From Pseudomonadota bacterium (GTDB taxonomy: Bacteria; Pseudomonadota; Alphaproteobacteria; Acetobacterales; Acetobacteraceae): DNA of 7,573 nt. The notes under the pieces are model-generated. The model did not search any database. It worked only from the letters and a program-made list of their open reading frames with translations, and was not told the origin of the DNA. Both the position numbers and the translations under genes were made by a program. Numbering within the stretch: position 1 is the stretch's first letter; the number at the start of each line of letters is the position of its first letter. The stretch is from positions 1 through 7,573 of the forward strand of contig JAKBCJ010000228.1 in NCBI GenBank assembly GCA_021807975.1, written 5' to 3'. Positions 1 to 5,474 of the stretch are shown piece after piece.

Positions 1-681
1 AAACGCACAGCCCTTCGGAGCACCCAGCCATTTGTGGCAGTTGCCCACGTACCAGTCGGCGCCGATCGCCTGAAGGTCCAGGTCGATCTGGCCGGGGGCG
101 TGGGCGCCGTCCACCAGCACCTTAACGCCGGCCGCATGACAGGCAGCGACGATTCGCTGCATCGGCAGAACGATGGCGCTGCCGGAGGTGATGTGGTCGA
201 GTACCGCCAGCTTGGTTTCAGGGGTCAGTACGCCCTCGACGGCGGCAACCAGCGCGTCCTCGGTCGGATCGGGGAATGGAACCGCCGCCTGAACGATGTG
301 CGCCCCGGTCTGTTCCGCGACGAACCGGATCGTGTTGTGGACCGCGCCATAGGCATGGCGGAGGATCGCGATCCGGTCGCCCCCGCGGAATGGCAGGCTG
401 CGGATGACGGCGTTGCATCCCGTGGTGGCATTATCGACAAAGACCAGATGATCCGGATCGGCGTTCAGAAACGCCCCCAGCGCAGCGGCTGCCGAACGGA
501 TCGCACCCGGATAGACCGTGTTCATGAACCGGCTGGGCTGCTGCTCCATCCGGTCTTGCCATGCGCGCTGCGCCGCGATCACGGTGCGCGGTACCGCGCC
601 GAAAGACCCGTGATTGACGGTCAGGAACGCGGGGTCGAGGTCCCACGCCGAGCGGCAGGGGAAAGCCGGATAAGGTGCCAT
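1..681 (-). CDS. Class V aminotransferase, isopenicillin-N epimerase-like (C-terminus cut by window edge)
   Basis: The first 227 residues of a fold-type I PLP-dependent enzyme of the class V aminotransferase / cysteine desulfurase group. Seen: an N-terminal NHGSFGAVPR segment (residues 23-32) typical of the isopenicillin-N epimerase-like subgroup, a cofactor-binding DNATTGCN stretch (83-90), a VDGAHAPGQ motif (190-198) whose Asp191 should hold the PLP pyridine nitrogen, and HKWLGAPKG (216-224) whose Lys217 is the expected Schiff-base lysine. Relatives have about 380-400 residues, so roughly 40 percent is missing beyond base 1. The ATG at 681-679 is chosen because it precedes the first conserved residues; its Shine-Dalgarno is weak. 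It lies 52 bp downstream of the DUF1847 gene on the same strand and probably shares its transcript. The true substrate is unknown: the subgroup includes epimerases, desulfurases and lyases, and the family name does not imply beta-lactam synthesis. Family assignment is firm; specificity is not. Confidence 0.9.
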   Translation of the reverse strand, partial: MAPYPAFPCRSAWDLDPAFLTVNHGSFGAVPRTVIAAQRAWQDRMEQQPSRFMNTVYPGAIRSAAAALGAFLNADPDHLVFVDNATTGCNAVIRSLPFRGGDRIAILRHAYGAVHNTIRFVAEQTGAHIVQAAVPFPDPTEDALVAAVEGVLTPETKLAVLDHITSGSAIVLPMQRIVAACHAAGVKVLVDGAHAPGQIDLDLQAIGADWYVGNCHKWLGAPKGCAF

Positions 682-695
682 GACGTCAGGCTACA

Positions 696-724
696 CGCCC
701 CGGCGAAGGAGTTCCACAGGGGCG
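696..724 (-). other. Weak inverted repeat between the DUF1847 and aminotransferase genes
   Basis: CGCCCC (696-701) and GGGGCG (719-724) form a 6-bp inverted repeat with a 17-nt loop inside the 52-bp intergenic gap. There is no T tract, so it is not a convincing terminator. It may simply reflect high G+C, or could modestly shape the ratio of the two proteins. Confidence 0.2.
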
Positions 725-733
725 GTATGCCCA

Positions 734-1435
734 TCATGCGACGCTGCGCCTGCCCGCAACCGGCAGCTTTGGCGGCTTGGCGGGTTTGTCCGGCCCCCAC
801 AGGCGGCTGTAGTAGCTGTCCGCCAGTTGCAGCGCGGCGACGGGGTTGTGACCCAGCACCCGGTCCTTGGCGACCAGCACCGTGCTGAGACCCTTGGCAT
901 ACTTGAAGAACAGGCTGTCGTGGCCAATGCACAGGCCCATGACGACATTGAATTCGCAGCCATGCCGGTTCAGCATTTCGGCCTGGGCGACAGGGTTGCA
1001 CAGTGGTTCGAAACCACCGGGACGGATTTTCTCATCGTCGCGGAGGCCGATTTCTTCCTTGGGGATGTTACCGTTCTTGCAGGCGACCGAAACAACCTCG
1101 AAACCATGGCTTTCCAGGATACCGGACAGCACATAGGCGTGCTCGACAAAGCTGATGCAGTTGGCGATGCCGATTTTCTTGAACCCCATCTTACTGGAGA
1201 ACTGCACGATCTCCTCGACGCGGGTCCATTTGCAGTAGCCCTCGGCCTCCACCCGGGCTGACTCCACGGCGACCCGGTGCGTTTCCGGATCCTCGTAGAG
1301 CGCCCGGGCGGCCGACTGCGCGTCTGGATCGACCTTCCCGGGACAGAATCCCGGCCCATCGGATTCAGCCTTACCTGTGCGGCAGGCACGGACGCTGGAC
1401 GGGCAGTAGGCGCAAGCCGGGTCGATATAGGTCAT
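734..1435 (-). CDS. DUF1847-type cysteine-rich putative metal-binding protein
   Basis: A 233-residue soluble protein that I recognise as the DUF1847 family, annotated as uncharacterised conserved metal-binding protein and frequent in anaerobes. Seen: an N-terminal cysteine cluster CAYC (Cys8, Cys11), Cys18 and FCP (Cys31), then family-typical cysteine motifs GYCKW, IANCISF, VACKNG, EPLCNP, HGCEF and GLCIGHDSLFFK. No signal peptide or membrane segment, so it is probably cytoplasmic. The frame stays open upstream to 1783, but that part overlaps the neighbouring dehydrogenase gene; the ATG at 1435-1433 opens exactly at the family N-terminus, giving the expected size, so the longer version is rejected. 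GGA about 9 nt upstream is a modest Shine-Dalgarno. Clustered cysteines suggest binding of zinc or an Fe-S cluster; this is not demonstrated. An FNR/FixK-like palindrome lies 60-75 bp upstream, fitting expression under low oxygen. It probably forms an operon with the following class V aminotransferase. Confidence 0.88.
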   Translation of the reverse strand: MTYIDPACAYCPSSVRACRTGKAESDGPGFCPGKVDPDAQSAARALYEDPETHRVAVESARVEAEGYCKWTRVEEIVQFSSKMGFKKIGIANCISFVEHAYVLSGILESHGFEVVSVACKNGNIPKEEIGLRDDEKIRPGGFEPLCNPVAQAEMLNRHGCEFNVVMGLCIGHDSLFFKYAKGLSTVLVAKDRVLGHNPVAALQLADSYYSRLWGPDKPAKPPKLPVAGRRSVA

Positions 1436-1468
1436 AGGGCGTCCGCATCCGATGGTCTCGGCTGGCGG

Positions 1469-1474
1469 ATGGTG
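1469..1474 (-). promoter_or_regulatory. Possible -10 hexamer for the DUF1847 gene
   Basis: CACCAT on the minus strand matches three of six positions of TATAAT. Its centre is about 31 bp downstream of the centre of the FNR-like palindrome, close to the spacing in class II FNR-type promoters, where the activator site replaces the -35 element. Predicted transcription start is near 1461, giving a leader of about 26 nt. The hexamer alone is weak; its support comes from the spacing. Confidence 0.35.
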
Positions 1475-1495
1475 CCGCGAGCAGGGATGGACGCA

Positions 1496-1509
1496 TTGAT
1501 CTGGATCAA
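1496..1509 (-). promoter_or_regulatory. FNR/FixK/Anr-type operator, TTGAT-N4-ATCAA
   Basis: The minus strand reads TTGATCCAGATCAA, an exact match to the consensus palindrome bound by the FNR/CRP superfamily regulators FNR, Anr and FixK. It sits in the 80-bp gap between the stop of the SDR gene (1516) and the start of the DUF1847 gene (1435), centred about 68 bp before that ATG, which is a normal place for activation of the downstream gene. The regulator is not in the window. The exact half-sites are seen; the control by oxygen or redox state is inferred. Confidence 0.7.
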
Positions 1510-1515
1510 ACCGCC

Positions 1516-2250
1516 CTACAGCGTGGCGCCGCCGTCGATAGCGACCTCGGCGCCCGTAAGGTAGCGGCTTTCGTCGGAGATCAGGAACAGCACCAGATCG
1601 GCGATTTCCTCCGCCGTACCCATGCGTTTCATCGGCACCGATTGCAGGCGTTCGCGGTTTTCCTGCTGCGTGCGGACATTCAGCATTTCCGTATCGATCG
1701 GGCCGGGATGGATGGAATTCACCCGGATGTTGCGATCGGCCAGGTCCAGCGCGGCGCTCTTGGTCATCCCCCGCAATGCCCATTTCGTTGCGCTGTACGC
1801 GAACGCCCGCGGCGAACCTTTCAGCCCGGCCGTGGAGGAAATATTGACGATGGCGCCGCCGCCGGAACGCTCCATCAGCGGAACCACGGCTTTCATGCCG
1901 AGGAACGGGCCCAACTGGTTGATCGCGACATGGCGCTGGAACAACGCGGCGTCGGTGTCCAGCATACCCATCGGTTGATAAATGCCGGCGTTATTAACAA
2001 GACCGTGCAGACCGCCCAACGCGGCGGCGGCGTCGATGGCTTTCTGCCAGTCGGTCTCGGAGGACACATCGTGACGGACGAAGACGGCATTATCCTGCCC
2101 GAGTTCATTGGCAAGCTGTTGGCCCCGGGCCTCCAGGATGTCGGTGATAATGACGCGCGCGCCCTCGCGGACAAACAGCCGCGCTTCGGCGGCACCCTGA
2201 CCGCGGGCGGCGCCGGTGATAAGGATGATTTTGTTCTGTAGGCGGGGCAT
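1516..2250 (-). CDS. SDR-family NAD(H)-dependent oxidoreductase
   Basis: A 244-residue classical short-chain dehydrogenase/reductase, the usual length for the family. Seen in order: the nucleotide-binding TGAARGQG motif (12-19), Asp37 at the end of the second beta strand, which favours NAD(H) over NADP(H), HDV (60-62), NNAG (86-89), Asn111, NISSTAG (136-142) with Ser139, and YSATK (152-156) with Tyr152 and Lys156. The Asn-Ser-Tyr-Lys tetrad is complete, and the C-terminal AEVAIDGG closing motif is present. The catalytic numbering coincides with 3-alpha/20-beta-hydroxysteroid dehydrogenase of Streptomyces, and the overall sequence resembles that branch, but SDR substrates cannot be read reliably from sequence. 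The start at 2250 has a strong AGGAGG nine nt upstream. It lies 107 bp downstream of glnS on the same strand, with a possible promoter of its own. Expected to be a cytoplasmic oxidoreductase acting on a secondary alcohol or ketone; physiological substrate unknown. Confidence 0.93.
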   Translation of the reverse strand: MPRLQNKIILITGAARGQGAAEARLFVREGARVIITDILEARGQQLANELGQDNAVFVRHDVSSETDWQKAIDAAAALGGLHGLVNNAGIYQPMGMLDTDAALFQRHVAINQLGPFLGMKAVVPLMERSGGGAIVNISSTAGLKGSPRAFAYSATKWALRGMTKSAALDLADRNIRVNSIHPGPIDTEMLNVRTQQENRERLQSVPMKRMGTAEEIADLVLFLISDESRYLTGAEVAIDGGATL

Positions 2251-2259
2251 GCGGCGGTT

Positions 2260-2265
2260 CCTCCT
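2260..2265 (-). promoter_or_regulatory. Shine-Dalgarno of the SDR gene
   Basis: AGGAGG on the minus strand, nine nt before the ATG at 2250. It fixes the start codon of the dehydrogenase. Confidence 0.8.
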
Positions 2266-2300
2266 GATTTTGTGGCAGGAGAGGCGGAGGCGGGTGGGGT

Positions 2301-2306
2301 TGTCAA
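2301..2306 (-). promoter_or_regulatory. Candidate -35 element for the SDR gene
   Basis: A perfect TTGACA on the minus strand in the 107-bp gap between glnS and the SDR gene. At 17 bp spacing the -10 position reads CTCTCC, which is poor against TATAAT, although alphaproteobacterial promoters often have a conserved TTGAC and a degenerate -10. It suggests that the dehydrogenase may be transcribed separately from glnS. Confidence 0.35.
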
Positions 2307-2357
2307 ATTCGCGGATCGCGCGGTCTGACGTGATACACCCGCTCTGTCCGCGGCTTG

Positions 2358-4058
2358 CTAAACCTTCGCCTGCACCTTTGCCCAGGTATCCCTCAACCCA
2401 ACCGTCCGATTGAACACCGGGCGCCCCGGCCGCGAGTCCGGGTCCAGCGCGAAATACCCGGTGCGTTCAAACTGCACCGCCTCACCGACCGCCCCATCCG
2501 CCAGGGCCGGTTCCACCAGCGCCCCGGTCAGAACCTCCAGCGAGTCCGGGTTCAAATCCGCCAGCGCGTCGCCATCCGCGCCCGGATCGGGGCGGTTGAA
2601 CAGATGCGAATACAGCCGGACCTCGGCCGGCACCGCATCCGCCGCCGCGACCCAATGCAGAGTCGCCTGCACCTTCCGCCCGTCCGGCGCGTTGCCGCCC
2701 TTCGACTCCGGGTCATAGGTGCAGCGCAGCGCCACGACGTTACCTTCGGAGTCTTTCTCAACCGAACGGCAGGTCACCAGATAGCCCCAGCGCAGCCGCA
2801 CTTCCTTGCCAGGGGACAGCCGGTAGAACTTCTTCGGTGGGGTCTCCATGAAGTCGTCCTGCTCGACATACAATTCCCGCCCGAACGTCACCATCCGGCT
2901 GCCGGCTTCCGGCACGTCCGGGTGGTTGCGGGCTTCCAGGGTCTCGGTCTGGCCCTCGGGGTAGTTCTCGATAATCAGCTTCAGCGGTCGCAGCACCGCC
3001 ATCCGGCGCGCGGCCGACGGGTTCAGTTCATCCCGGATCGCCGAATCGAACATCGCCACATCCACCGTGCTGTAGGCCCGGGCGACCCCCACGCGGCCGA
3101 TGAATGCGCGCAATGCCGCCGCCGGCACGCCCCGGCGCCGGATTCCGGCGATCGTTGGCATACGCGGGTCATCCCATCCGCTGACGTGGCCCTCCGTCAC
3201 CAGCCGGGTCAGGTGTCGCTTCGACAGGATCGTGTAGCTGACGTTCAACCGAGCGAACTCGTATTGGCGGGGGCGGGATGGGACGGGGAGGCTGTCGATG
3301 AACCAGTCGTACAGCGGCCGGTGATCCTCGAACTCCAGCGTGCAGACACTGTGGGTGATATGCTCGATTGCGTCGGACTGGCCGTGCGCGAAGTCATAGG
3401 TCGGGTAGATGGACCAGGCATCGCCGGTGCGCGGATGATGCGCGTGCAGGATGCGATACAGCACCGGGTCGCGCAGGTTCATGTTGCCCGACGCCATGTC
3501 GATCCTGGCGCGCAGCACACGGGCGCCGTTGGGGAATTCGCCCGCGCGCATGCGGCGGAACAGGTCCAGGTTCTCCTCGACCGACCGGGTGCGGAACGGG
3601 CTGTTCTGGCCGGGTTCGGTCAGCGTGCCGCGCTGGGCGCGCATCGCCTCGGGCGGGGTATCGTCCACGTAGGCGCGGCCGGTGCGGATCAGGTGTTCGG
3701 CCCAGGCATAGAGCTGCTCGAAATAGTCCGAGGCGTAATACAGGTGCTCGCCCCAGTCGAAACCCAGCCAGCGGACGTCGCGCTGGATGGAGTCGATGAA
3801 AAGCTGCTCCTCCTTCACGGGATTGGTATCATCGAACCGCAGATGGCAGGCGCCGCCGAATTCCTTGGCGATACCGAAGTTCAGGCAGATCGATTTGGCG
3901 TGGCCCAGATGGAGGAAGCCGTTCGGTTCGGGCGGAAACCGGGTGACCACGGACTGCACACGACCGGAATCCAGGTCGGCCTGGACAATGTCGCGAATGA
4001 AATCGCGTCCGGCCTCGGCGTTGCCCGAATGCTTATCTGTCGTCTCGATATCCACCAT
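2358..4058 (-). CDS. glnS: Glutaminyl-tRNA synthetase
   Basis: A 566-residue class I aminoacyl-tRNA synthetase that charges tRNA-Gln with glutamine in the cytoplasm; E. coli GlnRS has 554 residues. Seen: the GlnRS-type ATP-binding segment PPEPNGFLHLGHAK (42-55), whose HLGH at 50-53 is the HIGH motif; RFDDTNP (74-80); IYPTYDFAHG (217-226); and YTILSKRHL (275-283), whose ILSKR is the KMSKS equivalent. The PPEPNG form distinguishes GlnRS from GluRS. The C-terminal third has the beta-barrel anticodon-binding domain, including YFALDPDS near the end. No C-terminal YqeY fusion is present. The frame stays open to an ATG at 4163, but the 35 extra residues are not family-like; the ATG at 4058 has GGAG eight nt upstream (4067-4070) and starts where GlnRS proteins normally do. 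A small hairpin (CGCCC/GGGCG, 4079-4093) lies in the leader. Many alphaproteobacteria lack glnS and make Gln-tRNA through GatCAB, so its presence is a lineage marker. Confidence 0.97.
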   Translation of the reverse strand: MVDIETTDKHSGNAEAGRDFIRDIVQADLDSGRVQSVVTRFPPEPNGFLHLGHAKSICLNFGIAKEFGGACHLRFDDTNPVKEEQLFIDSIQRDVRWLGFDWGEHLYYASDYFEQLYAWAEHLIRTGRAYVDDTPPEAMRAQRGTLTEPGQNSPFRTRSVEENLDLFRRMRAGEFPNGARVLRARIDMASGNMNLRDPVLYRILHAHHPRTGDAWSIYPTYDFAHGQSDAIEHITHSVCTLEFEDHRPLYDWFIDSLPVPSRPRQYEFARLNVSYTILSKRHLTRLVTEGHVSGWDDPRMPTIAGIRRRGVPAAALRAFIGRVGVARAYSTVDVAMFDSAIRDELNPSAARRMAVLRPLKLIIENYPEGQTETLEARNHPDVPEAGSRMVTFGRELYVEQDDFMETPPKKFYRLSPGKEVRLRWGYLVTCRSVEKDSEGNVVALRCTYDPESKGGNAPDGRKVQATLHWVAAADAVPAEVRLYSHLFNRPDPGADGDALADLNPDSLEVLTGALVEPALADGAVGEAVQFERTGYFALDPDSRPGRPVFNRTVGLRDTWAKVQAKV

Positions 4059-4066
4059 GCCTCCGG

Positions 4067-4071
4067 CTCCA
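4067..4071 (-). promoter_or_regulatory. Shine-Dalgarno deciding the glnS start
   Basis: TGGAG on the minus strand, eight nt before the ATG at 4058. A second GGAGG (4060-4064) is only one nt from the start, too close for normal use. Together they favour the 4058 start over the longer frame from 4163. Confidence 0.6.
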
Positions 4072-4180
4072 AAATCGCCGCCCTTACCGGGCGAGCGGCC
4101 CTCACTACACAAATGGTCCTGGTTTGGCGACTGACAGAGGGGGGCGAAAAGCGGCGATTTCATGACCCGCCGCGGTTGAA

Positions 4181-4194
4181 GCCCGATTGCGGGC
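4181..4194 (-). terminator. Possible weak terminator hairpin after the EamA transporter gene
   Basis: Just after the TAA stop (4198-4196) the minus strand has GCCCG-CAAT-CGGGC followed by only two T residues. A 5-bp stem without a real U tract is a poor intrinsic terminator. It may be only a pause site, leaving read-through into glnS possible. Confidence 0.25.
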
Positions 4195-4195
4195 C

Positions 4196-5074
4196 TTAAC
4201 CGGGCTTTCCGGTGGCGCTACGGCGTACCCGTTCCCGATGCGCGGTATAAAGCCCGCTGCCGACGATAATGGCGGCGCCGGCCAGGGTGAATGTATCAGG
4301 CAGGTTGCGGAACACCAGAAAGCCCAGCACCGTCACCCACAGAAGCTGGCCATAGAAGAACGGCGCGAGCAGCGAGGCCGGGGCGATGCGGTGCGCCAGG
4401 ATGACCAGCCACTGGCCACCCGACGCCAGGATGCCCAACACCAGAGACAAGCCGAATTGCCGCGGCGTTGGCCAGACCGCTTGGAATGGCAGGACCAGGG
4501 TCAGGACAATGGTGCCGATCGAGGCCGACCACAGAACTGTGGTTTGCGGCGGATCGGAACTGCTGATCTTGCGGGTGATGATCAGCGCCAGCGCCCAGCA
4601 GAACGCGCTGGCGACACCGAACAGGGCGGCTGGATTGAAACCGCCGAGGCCGGGGCGAACGACAATCAGCATCCCGGTCATGCCGGCCGCGACGGCCGCC
4701 CAGCGGCGCGCCCCGACGATCTCCCCCAGCAACGGGATCGACAGGACGGTAATCAGCAGCGGCGACAGAAAGCTGATTGTCGTGGCCTGCGCGATGGTCA
4801 TCGACCGCACGCCATAGACGAACAGCATCGAAGACCCGACCACGCAAAAGCCCCGGGTGATTTGCAGGCCCTGACTCCGCGCCCTCATCGCCCGGTTGGG
4901 CGTCCGGCGCACCAGAATGGCCGCGATGACCAGAAAGATGACGTAGCGGATCCAGATGAATTCGACGATCGGCAGACTGCCGCTGAGATACTTCGAAATT
5001 GTGTCGGCGGAGCCGAACAGCACGGTCGCGCTGACCGCCAGCACGATGGCCTTGAGGGGTTCGTCGGGAGACAT
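4196..5074 (-). CDS. EamA/DMT-superfamily inner-membrane transporter
   Basis: A 292-residue, highly hydrophobic protein that reads as ten transmembrane helices in two EamA repeats, the standard drug/metabolite transporter architecture and length. First repeat: helices at roughly 8-26, 36-55, 74-90, 95-115 and 125-139, ending in the characteristic SFLSPLLITVLSIPLLGE (101-118) and GMLIVVRPG (134-142). The second repeat begins near residue 148, with APFFYGQLLWVTVLGFLVF as its conserved helix. The C-terminus is short, basic and probably cytoplasmic. The family exports or imports small metabolites (amino acids, nucleosides, S-adenosylmethionine, antibiotics); the substrate cannot be assigned here. 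The ATG at 5074 has no clear Shine-Dalgarno; TATAAG ends five nt before it, so a leaderless transcript is possible. It is divergent from the small-protein operon and 137 bp upstream of glnS on the same strand, probably without functional connection to it. Confidence 0.92.
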   Translation of the reverse strand: MSPDEPLKAIVLAVSATVLFGSADTISKYLSGSLPIVEFIWIRYVIFLVIAAILVRRTPNRAMRARSQGLQITRGFCVVGSSMLFVYGVRSMTIAQATTISFLSPLLITVLSIPLLGEIVGARRWAAVAAGMTGMLIVVRPGLGGFNPAALFGVASAFCWALALIITRKISSSDPPQTTVLWSASIGTIVLTLVLPFQAVWPTPRQFGLSLVLGILASGGQWLVILAHRIAPASLLAPFFYGQLLWVTVLGFLVFRNLPDTFTLAGAAIIVGSGLYTAHRERVRRSATGKPG

Positions 5075-5079
5075 GCGGG

Positions 5080-5085
5080 CTTATA
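5080..5085 (-). promoter_or_regulatory. Possible -10 element of a leaderless EamA transcript
   Basis: TATAAG on the minus strand matches five of six positions of TATAAT and ends five nt before the EamA ATG, so transcription would begin at or next to the start codon. No matching -35 element is visible 16-18 bp upstream. Confidence 0.25.
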
Positions 5086-5209
5086 GCGACATCCCGAGGC
5101 CAGTGGCGAGTTCGGACGAGCGGCGGTCGCCTTGCCGAAAATAATTACGAAACCCGGCCCCGGAGTACCCGGCGTTAACCCGATTTTTACCATTCGCCCA
5201 ATACGCTGC

Positions 5210-5221
5210 ATCCCGGCGGCC
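5210..5221. repeat. 12-bp direct repeat, copy 1
   Basis: ATCCCGGCGGCC, repeated identically at 5249-5260 with 39 bp between starts. It lies upstream of the small-protein operon. It could be paired regulator sites or coincidence in G+C-rich DNA. Confidence 0.45.
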
Positions 5222-5238
5222 AATCCAAACGGACCCGG

Positions 5239-5252
5239 AAAGGAGGTGATCC
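5239..5252 (+). promoter_or_regulatory. Extended anti-16S (super Shine-Dalgarno) sequence with no start codon in range
   Basis: AAAGGAGGTGATCC is perfectly complementary to the conserved 3' end of bacterial 16S rRNA (GGATCACCTCCTTT). A start codon would be expected about 5-10 nt after GGAGG (5242-5246), but none occurs there, and the true start of the small gene is 54 nt away with its own Shine-Dalgarno. It may be a ribosome standby or sequestering site in the leader, a relic of a lost start, or chance. Confidence 0.5.
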
Positions 5253-5260
5253 CGGCGGCC
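5249..5260. repeat. 12-bp direct repeat, copy 2
   Basis: Second copy of ATCCCGGCGGCC. Its first four bases are also the last four of the 16S-complementary element, so a DNA- or RNA-binding factor here could compete with ribosome binding. Confidence 0.45.
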
Positions 5261-5286
5261 GCATCGCCAGCATGTTACGCGATCAG

Positions 5287-5293
5287 AAAGGAG
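5287..5293 (+). promoter_or_regulatory. Shine-Dalgarno of the 55-residue protein gene
   Basis: AAAGGAG seven nt before the ATG at 5301, near-optimal. It is the main reason to accept this short frame as a real gene and to fix its start; no other ATG, GTG or TTG lies in frame between the ATG and the upstream in-frame TGA at 5247. Confidence 0.75.
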
Positions 5294-5300
5294 AACGCGC

Positions 5301-5468
5301 ATGGGTATGCGTGTAGGATCAAGCAGCAGTTACAGCGCACCGATTTCGATGCCAGTCAGTCCGCCGCCGCCTCCACCCCCGCCGCCGGCAAACAACAACG
5401 CCGCCGCAGCGGAGCTTCAGCTCAACACCGAGGGGCCGCGCGGTAAGTCGGTCAACCTCAACGCCTGA
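5301..5468 (+). CDS. Small Ser/Pro/Asn/Ala-rich protein of unknown function (55 aa)
   Basis: I do not recognise this protein. Seen: a polar N-terminus with four serines (GSSSSYSAP, residues 6-14), a short SMPVS stretch, nine consecutive prolines (21-29), a flexible ANNNAAAAE segment (30-38) and a C-terminal LQLNTEGPRGKSVNLNA (39-55). It has no cysteine, no hydrophobic helix, no signal peptide and no recognisable domain, and is probably unstructured. The start is fixed by an AAAGGAG seven nt upstream and an in-frame stop at 5247. It lies 76 bp before the beta-propeller gene on the same strand, with an 8-bp-stem hairpin between them. The modular look (polar head, proline linker, compact tail) and its place ahead of a scaffold protein and a flavoenzyme would suit a precursor peptide or a tethering peptide that binds the propeller; both are inferences. 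The proline run should need EF-P for efficient translation. Confidence 0.7.
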   Translation: MGMRVGSSSSYSAPISMPVSPPPPPPPPPANNNAAAAELQLNTEGPRGKSVNLNA

Positions 5469-5474
5469 CGGCCG

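Larger units (their letters stand above)
5075..5300. other. Divergent intergenic region between EamA gene and small-protein operon
   Basis: This 226-bp gap must hold promoters for both directions. It is locally richer in A/T at 5138-5150 (around ATAATTACG) and 5183-5193 (ATTTTTACCATT), but I see no convincing -35/-10 pair for the plus-strand operon. It contains a 12-bp direct repeat (5210-5221, 5249-5260), a 14-nt match complementary to the 16S rRNA 3' end (5239-5252) and the Shine-Dalgarno of the small gene. Frames crossing it lack good starts and appear non-coding. Confidence 0.6.

Noticed and set aside
681..688. TGACGTCA palindrome at the aminotransferase start codon
   Set aside because: An 8-bp palindrome overlapping the start codon is easily due to chance, and I know no bacterial regulator expected at it here.
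34..888. 284-residue open frame on the plus strand
   Set aside because: Antisense to the class V aminotransferase, whose catalytic motifs are unmistakable on the minus strand.
1436..1783. 116-residue N-terminal extension of the DUF1847 protein
   Set aside because: It overlaps the conserved C-terminal part of the SDR gene in another frame and carries no family similarity; the internal ATG at 1435 matches the family start.
2355..4199. 614-residue open frame on the plus strand
   Set aside because: It is antisense to glnS over nearly its whole length, Arg/His/Ala-rich with no recognisable domain, and is explained by the codon bias of the real gene on the other strand.
4187..5086. 299-residue open frame on the plus strand, rich in Arg, Gln, Asp and His
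   Set aside because: Antisense to the EamA transporter; composition is that of a mirror frame of a hydrophobic protein.
5239..5253. Remnant of a 16S rRNA gene 3' end read on the minus strand
   Set aside because: Identity to 16S is limited to the terminal 15 or so bases; the sequence before it does not match the conserved helix that precedes the tail, so no rRNA fragment is supported.
5272..5316. 14-codon upstream frame (ATG at 5272) overlapping the start of the 55-residue gene
   Set aside because: The nearest strong Shine-Dalgarno is about 25 nt away, too far for normal initiation, and the product shows no leader-peptide codon run.
5361..5387. Simple CCG trinucleotide repeat
   Set aside because: Codons are mixed (CCG, CCT, CCA, CCC), so it is a protein-level proline run rather than a pure microsatellite.
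5132..5446. 104-residue plus-strand frame starting with TTG
   Set aside because: No ribosome site, low-complexity product, and it overlaps the better-supported 55-residue gene in a different frame.
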